A DNA stretch of 64,000 nucleotides from assembly GCA_021811235.1 (NCBI GenBank), contig JAJZPG010000008.1, positions 51,972 to 115,971 on the forward strand. Direction: 5' to 3'. The DNA comes from Pseudomonadota bacterium (GTDB lineage: Bacteria > Pseudomonadota > Gammaproteobacteria > Burkholderiales > Thiobacillaceae). A program made the translations under genes and the position numbers. A model generated the notes under the pieces. The model searched no databases, was not told the origin of the DNA, and saw only the letters and a program-made list of their open reading frames with translations. Positions 56,777-64,000 of the stretch are shown here, one piece after another. How positions within the stretch are numbered: the stretch's first letter is position 1; every line of letters begins with the position of its first letter.

Positions 56777-57550
56777 TCAGGTGGCCAGTGCGCGCAGGGT
56801 CGGGACGGCGAGCCCGCAGGCGTCGGCATGTGTGAGCGCGCGCGCCAGCCGGGCCGGTGCCGAGCGCCCGGTGCAGCCGTGCTCGGGATCGCCGTCGAAG
56901 GCTTCGAGCATGCCGGCGATGAGTTTCTCGCGATCATGGCGGACGCCGGTCAGCGCATCCTGGATGTCCATCACCTCGTTCGCCACCTGGCGCGCGAAGC
57001 CCTCGTGCTGCGCCCACAGCTGCGACACGGTACCGCCGGTTTTCAGACCGGCAATGTTGGTGGTGAGGATGTAGACGTTCTTCCGCACCAGCTCGAACAG
57101 CAATTCGTCACCAGCTGCGACTTCGCGGCATGGCAGATCAATTGAAGTGAGCGCACGGCACAGCAGCGCGGCGCCGGGGCCGGCCACGGGGGAGGCGATC
57201 AGCGGCTTGGCGTCGGTGCCCTTCTTCTTTTCGAACCACACCGAGATCACCGTCGGATCGGCGTAGCGGTAGTGTTCCCAGTCGCGCGGCAGCAGCTCGT
57301 TCTGGATCAGCGCGACGCGCGGCCGCCAGGCGCCGGGCATGGCGGCCAGCACCGTGTGGAGATCGTTCTCGGCGACCGCCACCAGCACCAGCGCGGGCTC
57401 GGGATGGGCGTGCGCGACCGTGAAGAGGTCGTCGCCGCGGTTGACCGGGATCACGGTGTGCCCGCTGCGCAGCAGGCCGCCGGCGAACACGCGGCCGAGC
57501 TGGCCGAGACCGATGACGATGGCTTCGTTAATCGCCTTGGGCGCGCGCAT
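56777..57550 (-). CDS. Ketopantoate reductase-like protein
   Basis: 257 aa. The N-terminal Rossmann motif VIGLGQLGRVFAGGLL (about 12-27) and an all-alpha C-terminal half (DELLFELVRKNVYILTTNIAGLKTGGTVSQLW, HDREKLIAGMLEAFDG) recall PanE/ApbA-type dehydrogenases. The usual substrate-binding Lys and Asn are not clearly placed, so the substrate is open. The 123-bp gap to the kinase gene (56654-56776) shows nothing recognisable. It is convergent with the kinase-like gene. Confidence 0.65.
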   Translation of the reverse strand: MRAPKAINEAIVIGLGQLGRVFAGGLLRSGHTVIPVNRGDDLFTVAHAHPEPALVLVAVAENDLHTVLAAMPGAWRPRVALIQNELLPRDWEHYRYADPTVISVWFEKKKGTDAKPLIASPVAGPGAALLCRALTSIDLPCREVAAGDELLFELVRKNVYILTTNIAGLKTGGTVSQLWAQHEGFARQVANEVMDIQDALTGVRHDREKLIAGMLEAFDGDPEHGCTGRSAPARLARALTHADACGLAVPTLRALAT

Positions 57551-57619
57551 CGTCCGCTCCTTTATGCCCTTCAGGGTGCTCGCCCGCTTGCGTGAGAGGG
57601 TGGGGGAGAGGGCCGCTCG

Positions 57620-59212
57620 TCACTCGAGCCCCTTCGAATGCAGGTACTCGTCGTAGGTGCCCATGTAGAACTCGACGCCCTCGGGGGTGATTTCGAGGAT
57701 ACGGGTGGCGAGGCTGGAGACGAACTGGCGGTCGTGCGAGACGAAAATCAGCGTGCCCTTGAACAGGTCGAGCGCGAGGTTGAGCGACTCGATCGATTCC
57801 ATGTCCATGTGGTTGGTCGGTTCGTCCATCACCAGCACGTTGTGGCGGCCCAGCATCAGCTTGCCGTAGAGCATGCGGCCCTTTTCGCCGCCGGACAGCA
57901 CGCGCACCGACTTCTTGACGTCGTCGCCGGAGAACAAGAGGCGCCCGAGGATGCCGCGCAGAACCTGTTCGTCGTCGCCCTGCTGCGTCCACTGGTGCAT
58001 CCAGTCGGTGAGGTTGAGATCCATGTCGAAGTCGGCGACGTGGTCCTGCGAGAAATAGCCGACGTTGGCGTTCTCGCTCCAGCGCACTTCACCGAATTGC
58101 GGCGTGAGTTCGCCCATCAGGAGCTTCATCAGCGTCGACTTGCCGACGCCGTTGCCGCCGATGACGGCCATTTTCTCGCCGGCCTCCAAGGAAAAGCCGA
58201 GGTTGGTGAACAGCGGGGTATCGTCGTAGCCGAACTTGAGATTCTCGACTTCGAGCGCACGGCGGTGCAGTGCCTTCTCGGGCTCGAAGCGGATGTAGGG
58301 GTTCTGCCGCGAGCTGGGCTTGAAGTCCTCGATCTTGATCTTGTCGATCATCTTCATGCGGCTGGTGGCCTGGCGCGCCTTCGACTTGTTGGCGGAGAAG
58401 CGGCGCACGAATTCCTGCAGCTCGGCCACCTTGTCCTTGGCCCTTGCGTTGGCCGCGGCCTGGCGCGCCTTGGCCTCGCTGGAGGCGAGCATGTAGTCGT
58501 CGTAGTTGCCCGGCCACACCTTGATCGTGCCGTAGTCGAGGTCGGCCATGTGGGTGCAGACCTGGTTGAGGAAGTGGCGGTCGTGCGAGATGACGATGAT
58601 GGTGGCGTTGCTCTCGTTCAGCACGTTTTCCAGCCAGCGGATGGTGTTGATGTCGAGGTTGTTGGTCGGTTCGTCGAGCAGCAGGATGTCGGGCTTGGAA
58701 AACAGCGCCTGCGCCAGCAGCACGCGCAGCTTGAAGCCGGGGGCGATCTGGCTCATGGTGCCGCTGTGCTGCTCGGTAGGGATGCCGACACCCAGCAGCA
58801 GCTCGCCCGCGCGCGCCTCGGCGTCGTAGCCGCCCATTTCGCCGAACCTGGCTTCGAGCTCGGCGGCGTGCAGGTAGTCTTCCTCGCTCGCCTCCGGGTT
58901 CATGTAGATGGCGTCCTTCTCCTGCATCACCTTCCACATGTCGGCGTGGCCCTGCAGCACCACGTCGAGCACGCGCTGTTCCTCGTAGCCGAACTGGTCC
59001 TGGCGCAGCCAGGCCATGCGCTCGCCGGGGTCGAGCGAGACGTTGCCGGCGGTGGGCTCCAGTTCGCCGGCGAGGATCTTCATGAAGGTCGACTTGCCGC
59101 AGCCGTTGGCGCCGATCAGGCCATAGCGGTTGCCGTCGCCGAATTTCACAGAGACGTTTTCGAACAGGGGCTTGGCGGCGAATTGGAGGGTGATGCTGGA
59201 AGCGGTGAGCAC
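57620..59212 (-). CDS. ybiT: ABC-F family ATPase YbiT
   Basis: 530 aa, the exact length of E. coli YbiT and near-identical in layout. Two ABC domains have Walker [10 protein letters not shown] (about 35) and GGNGVGKST (about 345), Walker [12 protein letters not shown] and [11 protein letters not shown], and LSGGEKGR in the second domain. The first signature is degenerate (MSQIAPGFK), as is usual for YbiT. No membrane domains are present. ABC-F proteins act on ribosomes. The GTG at 59212 begins [11 protein letters not shown]; the track's longer ORF has unrelated upstream residues. Confidence 0.94.
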   Translation of the reverse strand: MLTASSITLQFAAKPLFENVSVKFGDGNRYGLIGANGCGKSTFMKILAGELEPTAGNVSLDPGERMAWLRQDQFGYEEQRVLDVVLQGHADMWKVMQEKDAIYMNPEASEEDYLHAAELEARFGEMGGYDAEARAGELLLGVGIPTEQHSGTMSQIAPGFKLRVLLAQALFSKPDILLLDEPTNNLDINTIRWLENVLNESNATIIVISHDRHFLNQVCTHMADLDYGTIKVWPGNYDDYMLASSEAKARQAAANARAKDKVAELQEFVRRFSANKSKARQATSRMKMIDKIKIEDFKPSSRQNPYIRFEPEKALHRRALEVENLKFGYDDTPLFTNLGFSLEAGEKMAVIGGNGVGKSTLMKLLMGELTPQFGEVRWSENANVGYFSQDHVADFDMDLNLTDWMHQWTQQGDDEQVLRGILGRLLFSGDDVKKSVRVLSGGEKGRMLYGKLMLGRHNVLVMDEPTNHMDMESIESLNLALDLFKGTLIFVSHDRQFVSSLATRILEITPEGVEFYMGTYDEYLHSKGLE

Positions 59213-59295
59213 GGGGAAGTCCTGGGATGCAACAAGAAAAGCGCTGCATTTTACCACCGCGCCGCCGGTGCCTCGGACGGCCCCCTCGGCTGGCC

Positions 59296-62091
59296 TTAGC
59301 CCGAATGGACGATCTGGTGGGCGGGCTGCAGCGCCGGGTGGTCGGCGACGGGACGGTCGAGGAAATAGCCCTGCACCAGGTCGACGCCGAAGCGGGTCAG
59401 CAAGGCGAGCGTGGGGCCGTCCTCGACATATTCCGCCACCACTGATTTGCCGAGGCCGAGCGCGACGCTGACCATGGCCTGCACGAACACCTGGTTGTCG
59501 GGGTCGTCGGGCAGGTCGCGGATGAAGATGCCGTCGATCTTGATGGTGTCGACGGCGAGGTGCTTGAGGTAGGCGAAGGACGCGAAGCCGACGCCGAAAT
59601 CGTCGAGGCAGACGCCGCAGCCGAGCTGGCGCAGCGCTTCGATCATGCGCTGTGCATCGTGTAGGTCGGACACGGCGGCGGTTTCGGTGATTTCGACGAT
59701 GAGTCGGCTGGGGCTGACGCCGGCCTGCCGCAGTTCGTCGCCGATGTATTGCGGCAGGCCCGGCTCGGACAGCGAGCGTCCCGACAGGTTGACCGCGATC
59801 GCCGGGATGGCCGGGCTTTCCGCCAGGCGCTGCAGCGCCTCGTGGATCACCCAGCGGTCGATGTCGAGGATGCGCCCGCTTTTCTCGGCCAGCTGGATGA
59901 AATGGGCCGGCATGATGAGATGCTCGGGGTTGCGCTCGTCGATCATGCGGACGAGCGCTTCCAGATGCGACAGGGTGCTGTCTTCCGCGCGATAGACGCC
60001 CTGGAAATGCAGCTGGAACAGGCCCTTGTCGAGCGCGTTGCTGATCCGCTCGCCCCACGACAGGCGGCTGCGCATCTCGCTGTCGGCGTCGGTGTCGGCG
60101 CGGAAGACGCGCCAGGTGTTCTTGCCGGCGTCCTTGGCCTGGTACATCGCGATATCGGCGCGTGCCACCAGGTCGTCGGCATCGGCGGCATGCGTCGGGT
60201 AATAGGCGATGCCGAGGCTGGTGGTGAGGCGCAGGTTCTGCCCCTCGAAACGGAAGGGGATCTGCGCGATCGCCCGCACCACGCGATCGGCCAGGATTTC
60301 CGCTTCGTTGCCCTGCACCGACGGCAACAGGATGGCGAATTCGTCGCCGCCGAGGCGGGCCAGCACCTCGTTGCGCCGCACCAGCGCGCCGATTTCACCA
60401 GCCACGCGGATCAGCAGGGCGTCGCCGGCGCGATGGCCGTAGCTGTCGTTGATGGTCTTGAATTCGTCGAGGTCGAAGAACATCACCGCACAGCGCATCT
60501 GGTGGCGGTCGGTCTCCATCATGGTGCGCGCCAGTTCCTGCTGGAAGCGGTGGCGGTTGTAGAGCCCGGTGAGCGCGTCGCGCTCGGCCAGGTAGACCAG
60601 CTGTTCGGCGGTCTGGCGTTCGCGGGTGATGTCCTCGTAAATCCACAGATGGCCGAGGAAGCGGCCTTCGCGGTCGCGCACCGGGTAGTCAAGCTCGGTG
60701 ATGACGCGGCCGTCGGTCATCTGGATTTCGTAGCTGTCCGACAGTTCGCGCGTCTCCAGCACCGACAGCAGGTGTTTGGAGAAATGATCGGGGCGCGCCA
60801 GCGTCGAGGCGGCCTGGGCGAGCACCTCGTGCACCGGCATGCCGATGAGGGCGGTGCCGTCCTCGATCATCCACATGCGGCTGAAGGTCGGGTTGTGGTA
60901 GATCACGCGGCCGTCAGCGGCGACGAACAGGATGCCGAGGTTCATCGCCGACAGCAGCGCGACCAGGCGTGCACGTTCCTGTTCGGTCTCTTCCAGGTAT
61001 TTGCGCTGCAGGCCTTCGGCTTGGCGCAATTCGTCGATGGCCTGGCGCAGGTTGGCCTCGGTCGCCTTGAGGTCGTCGATGCTGTGGATGCTGGCGCGGA
61101 TGCCCTGGTAGACGCCGCTGTAGTCGTGGATCGGCTGCCAGTTCACGGCGGCCCAGAAATGGCCGCCGTCCTTGCGGCAGATGCGCAAGGCGTAGCCCTG
61201 GCCGGAGGTGCCGCGCAGGGCCTGGCGCAACTGGAGTTCGGCGGCGGCACGATCCTCCTGGTGGATGATGTCGGCGGGGAAAGCCATCTGCCCCATGCAT
61301 TCGGTGACGGTATGGCCGAGCATGCGCTCGACCGAGGGATTGACCCACAGCAGCTTGCCCTCGGGCGACAGCCAGAATTCGAGATCGTGGGTGTAGTCGG
61401 CGATGGCGTGGAAGCGCGCCTCGTTTTCGCGGGCGCGGTCGATGTTGAAGCGGACCGATTCGGCCATGCGGTTGAAGGTGCCGATCAGCTGTCCGATCTC
61501 GTCCTCGCCCTCGCCTGCCAGTTTGACGTCGAGGTCGCCCTGCGCCATGCGTTTGCTGGCACGGGTCAGCGCATCGAAGCGGCGGATCACGCCGCCGGTC
61601 GACAGCGTCAGCAGGATGCCGGTCAGCAGCAAAGCGGCCACGGCGATGAACAGGCTCTGGCGGACATAGCGGCTGCGTGCCTCCAGAATGAAATCGCCCG
61701 ACAGCACAAGGGCGATCTGTCCGTAGCGCTGGCCGGAAAACTCGACCGGCTGCACCAACCGGAAATCGGCGGCGCTGCCCTCGGTGCCGGTCTGGTGCAC
61801 GATGCGTTCGTTGCCGTCGCGCACCTCGATCATTTTCAGTCCGCCGTCGTGCTGCAGGGTTTCGACGATGTCGCGCACGCTGGCGTCGTCCTGCTGCGAC
61901 AGCGGCGCCAGCAAGGCGGCGACCAGGGTCTTGCCGATTTCGCGCACGCGCTGCTCGGCCTGTTGCTGCAATTCGTCACGGGTGAGCTGGACGCCATTGG
62001 CGATCAGGAACGCCAGCATCAGCGCTTCCACCGCCAGCGCAGCGAGGGCGAGCTTGTAGCGCAGCGAGAGGCGACCGAACCAGGCTTTCAT
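59296..62091 (-). CDS. Membrane PAS-GGDEF-EAL protein
   Basis: 931 aa. Membrane helices at about 10-33 and 150-172 flank a small periplasmic part, then a HAMP (about 175-230), two PAS domains (about 240-470), GGDEF with GGDEF at about 581-585, and an EAL domain (about 690-915). EAL residues are mostly kept: [31 protein letters not shown], and QGYFLDRP; the usual AEGVE is AEYVE. It may make and break c-di-GMP. Its ATG overlaps the stop of the PhnD-like gene upstream. Confidence 0.9.
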   Translation of the reverse strand: MKAWFGRLSLRYKLALAALAVEALMLAFLIANGVQLTRDELQQQAEQRVREIGKTLVAALLAPLSQQDDASVRDIVETLQHDGGLKMIEVRDGNERIVHQTGTEGSAADFRLVQPVEFSGQRYGQIALVLSGDFILEARSRYVRQSLFIAVAALLLTGILLTLSTGGVIRRFDALTRASKRMAQGDLDVKLAGEGEDEIGQLIGTFNRMAESVRFNIDRARENEARFHAIADYTHDLEFWLSPEGKLLWVNPSVERMLGHTVTECMGQMAFPADIIHQEDRAAAELQLRQALRGTSGQGYALRICRKDGGHFWAAVNWQPIHDYSGVYQGIRASIHSIDDLKATEANLRQAIDELRQAEGLQRKYLEETEQERARLVALLSAMNLGILFVAADGRVIYHNPTFSRMWMIEDGTALIGMPVHEVLAQAASTLARPDHFSKHLLSVLETRELSDSYEIQMTDGRVITELDYPVRDREGRFLGHLWIYEDITRERQTAEQLVYLAERDALTGLYNRHRFQQELARTMMETDRHQMRCAVMFFDLDEFKTINDSYGHRAGDALLIRVAGEIGALVRRNEVLARLGGDEFAILLPSVQGNEAEILADRVVRAIAQIPFRFEGQNLRLTTSLGIAYYPTHAADADDLVARADIAMYQAKDAGKNTWRVFRADTDADSEMRSRLSWGERISNALDKGLFQLHFQGVYRAEDSTLSHLEALVRMIDERNPEHLIMPAHFIQLAEKSGRILDIDRWVIHEALQRLAESPAIPAIAVNLSGRSLSEPGLPQYIGDELRQAGVSPSRLIVEITETAAVSDLHDAQRMIEALRQLGCGVCLDDFGVGFASFAYLKHLAVDTIKIDGIFIRDLPDDPDNQVFVQAMVSVALGLGKSVVAEYVEDGPTLALLTRFGVDLVQGYFLDRPVADHPALQPAHQIVHSG

Positions 62092-62933
62092 CGGGGCGCT
62101 CGCAAGAGATCCTGCGCTTGCAGGGCATAGGGACGGAAGGCGCGCAGTTCGCTGCCGTCCACGGCGGCAAAGCCGCCATAGCCGCCGCGCTGCATGAAGG
62201 CCTGTCCTTCCGGGGACTCGGCGAAGGCCAGCAAGGTCTTGCGTATGGCCAGCGCCTCGCGGTCGCGCAGACGCGGGTGGGTCAGATACATCAGGCTGGA
62301 GAGAGGCGGGGTTTCGGCCACGATGCGCAGCTGCTGGCGCAGCTCGGACGGCATCAGCAGATAGGGGTGCAGGCCGAGTATGGCCGCATCGGCCCGGCCG
62401 TTGACGACCTGCATGACCGCATTCAGGTGCGTGCCTGCATCGGTCGCGTGGTAGTCCACGTTGCGCTTGAGTCCATAGGCGGCCAGTTCGGCCTGCACGG
62501 CCATGACCGCCACGGCGATGGGGTCGGCGGAGGCGATGGTCCGGCCGCGCAATGCGTCCGGATCGCCATAGGGCGCGCTGGCCTTGACCACCAGCAGGCC
62601 GCGCACGGGGCGGACGTATTTCAGCAGAGGGCGGTAGCCGACATCCTGGCGCGCGAGCCAGGCCAGATGGGGAGCGGTCAGCAGGATGTCGTATTCGCCT
62701 TGGCGGGTGCGCTCGACGAAGGTCCTGAAATCACGCGCGCTGTACACGATGACGCGCCGGCCCAGCGCTTTCTCCAGCGCGTTGGTGAGAGGCTGGTAGC
62801 TTTCGACGATCTGCTTCGCCGTCATGTTGGGGAAGGCGCCGAAGATCAGCGGCTTGTCGGCACAGGCTGCTGGCCGCATGAATGCGGCCAGCAGCAGCGC
62901 GAGCACGGCCAGGCAGGCGGCACGGAATCTCAT
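62088..62933 (-). CDS. PhnD-like periplasmic substrate-binding protein
   Basis: 281 aa. A signal peptide (FRAACLAVLALLLAAFMRPAACA) precedes a two-lobe binding fold: KPLIFGAFPNMTAKQIVESYQPLTNALEKALGRRVIVYSA, YDILLTAPHLAWL, and LRGRTIASADP are typical of phosphonate-type binding proteins. No ABC permease or ATPase is near; the only partner is the GGDEF-EAL gene it overlaps by ATGA. It may be a sensor for that protein rather than a transporter part. The ATG at 62933 fits the signal peptide. Confidence 0.85.
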   Translation of the reverse strand: MRFRAACLAVLALLLAAFMRPAACADKPLIFGAFPNMTAKQIVESYQPLTNALEKALGRRVIVYSARDFRTFVERTRQGEYDILLTAPHLAWLARQDVGYRPLLKYVRPVRGLLVVKASAPYGDPDALRGRTIASADPIAVAVMAVQAELAAYGLKRNVDYHATDAGTHLNAVMQVVNGRADAAILGLHPYLLMPSELRQQLRIVAETPPLSSLMYLTHPRLRDREALAIRKTLLAFAESPEGQAFMQRGGYGGFAAVDGSELRAFRPYALQAQDLLRAPR

Positions 62934-63035
62934 GGCCGCAACCGGCCCCTTGCACGAGCCAGGCGCGTATGCGGCAAAAGCAGGGCCCGGCAGTCCCGGC
63001 CAGGGGTTCAATAAGCGCAACGTCTGTTTCCTTGT

Positions 63036-64000
63036 CTACAGAGATTTCTCCAGAACCTTGGATCTCCGCTTGTAGTTGTACAGCGCCTGTTTGCGCTTGG
63101 GTAGGTGGTCGGGGCTGCTGTCGATGAAGCCGCGCTCCTCGAACCAGTGTTCGGTGCGGGTCGTCAGCACGAACAGTTTCTTGAAACCCGATTTCTTGCC
63201 ATTCTTCTCGGCCGCCTCCAGCAGAAGGTCGCCGAACCCGCGCCCGCGGAAGTCCTGCCCGACGGCCAGGCAGGCGAGTTCGGCCGCCTCTTCCTCGGGG
63301 AAGGGATAGAGCGCGGCGCAGCCGGCGATGACGCCGTCGGATTCGAGCACCAGAAAACGGTCGATTTCCATTTCCAGCAGCTCCCGCGAGCGCCGCACCA
63401 GTATGCCGTCACGCTCCAGCGGCTCGATCAGACCGAGGATGCCGCCGACGTCGTCGATGGTGGCGGGGCGCAGCGTCTCCAGCGGTGCGGGCGTGACGAG
63501 CGTGCCCACGCCTTCGCGGGTGAACAGCTCGGACAGCAGCGCGCCGTCGCGGTGGCGGCTGATGAGATGTGCGCGCTTCACGCCCTGGGTGCAGGCGGCG
63601 ATCGCGCACGGCAGATAGTAGGTCACGTCCTCGGGCAGCTTCTTCGCCTTGTCGAGGATCTGGCGGGCTTCGTTGACGGTGAGGGCGTTGTGGATCGTGC
63701 GGCCCTTGTCGGGGACGCCTTCGGTATCCATCAGGAAGATCAGCTTGTCGGCCGCCAGTTCGACCGCGGCCTGGGTGGCGACGTCCTCCAGGCTGAGGTT
63801 GAAGATCTCGCCGGTCGGCGAATAGCCGATCGGCGACAGCAGCACGATGTCGTGCTGGTCGAGGCGTCTTCTGATCGCTGCGGCGTCGATCTTGCGCACC
63901 TCGCCGGTGTGCAAGAGGTCGACGCCGTCGCGCACGCCCAGCGGCTGCGCGGTGACGAAATTGCCCGAGGCGACACGGATGTCGGCACCGGCCATCGGCG
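63036..64000 (-). CDS. argA: N-acetylglutamate synthase ArgA, N-terminus outside the window
   Basis: The visible 321 codons hold the C-terminal part of a two-domain ArgA. The amino-acid-kinase-like domain ends around GVKRAHLISRHRDGALLSELFTREGVGT, and the GNAT domain follows (LRPATIDDVGGILGLIEPLERDGILVRRSRELLE, LACLAVGQDFRGRGFGDLLLEAAE). The start lies beyond position 64000, since the frame is open to the edge (PMAGADIRVASGNFV). It makes N-acetylglutamate, the first step of arginine synthesis. A 102-bp gap separates it from the PhnD-like gene. Confidence 0.93.
   Translation of the reverse strand, partial: PMAGADIRVASGNFVTAQPLGVRDGVDLLHTGEVRKIDAAAIRRRLDQHDIVLLSPIGYSPTGEIFNLSLEDVATQAAVELAADKLIFLMDTEGVPDKGRTIHNALTVNEARQILDKAKKLPEDVTYYLPCAIAACTQGVKRAHLISRHRDGALLSELFTREGVGTLVTPAPLETLRPATIDDVGGILGLIEPLERDGILVRRSRELLEMEIDRFLVLESDGVIAGCAALYPFPEEEAAELACLAVGQDFRGRGFGDLLLEAAEKNGKKSGFKKLFVLTTRTEHWFEERGFIDSSPDHLPKRKQALYNYKRRSKVLEKSL

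Noticed and set aside
59749-62130. 793-aa plus-strand frame opposite the GGDEF-EAL gene
   Set aside because: Shadow of the minus-strand gene; no start signal and no domain.

Overview
The window is a dense, GC-rich stretch of bacterial chromosome with almost no spacer DNA. Gene content and order point to a betaproteobacterium: yraN-diaA-dolP next to rsmI, a full mraZ-to-lpxC division/cell-wall cluster, dciA beside secA, and a diheme cytochrome / SHP / cytochrome b561 set next to a QseBC-like pair. A Thiobacillus-like (Hydrogenophilales/Nitrosomonadales) host is my best guess. That is inference from gene content, not a database result. I see no transposase gene, prophage, CRISPR array or plasmid origin. 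The only mobile-looking DNA is a 280-bp element with terminal inverted repeats between rsmI and pyrC.

Layout. 1-4045 (minus): yraN, diaA, dolP, ubiD, a PyrR-like phosphoribosyltransferase and a glycine-zipper protein cut by the window edge. 4304-7104: rsmI, the inverted-repeat element, pyrC, and a convergent small membrane protein with a clear terminator. 7197-7505: rnpB. 7653-7762: the mra promoter with four MraZ boxes at exact 10-bp spacing. 7760-26772: mraZ, rsmH, ftsL, ftsI, murE, murF, mraY, murD, ftsW, murG, murC, murB, ddl, ftsQ, ftsA, ftsZ, lpxC and a 60-aa membrane protein. Most junctions overlap by 1-11 bp, so translation is probably coupled along the cluster. 26837-33044: mixed cargo (cupin, PEP-CTERM protein, EamA permease, FecR/DUF6600 protein, diguanylate cyclase, dciA). 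33134-36583: secA and two uncharacterised small genes.

36661-52955 is a metal and redox region. A first copper module holds a CopL-like protein, a His-tailed periplasmic protein, a TolC-like outer-membrane factor, a Tat-exported multicopper oxidase and a cupredoxin-CusF-like fusion. A Gly/Met-rich secreted protein and a QseB/QseC-like pair follow. Next come DHC, SHP (DUF1924) and cytochrome b561, then an LTA-synthase-like membrane sulfatase-fold enzyme. A second His-rich protein and a complete heavy-metal RND pump close the region. Three tandem CTTAA-type boxes with 11-bp periodicity lie in front of the Gly/Met protein, the cytochrome operon and the sulfatase-fold gene. They suggest one regulon under the local response regulator.

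53047-64000: a zinc-ribbon/Sel1 protein, two c5-type cytochromes, tRNA-Arg(CCG), a DUF971 protein, a fructosamine-kinase-like enzyme, a ketopantoate-reductase-like protein, ybiT, a PhnD-like binding protein overlapping a GGDEF-EAL protein, and argA running off the right edge. Long ORFs antisense to these genes are GC-driven shadows and were left out.
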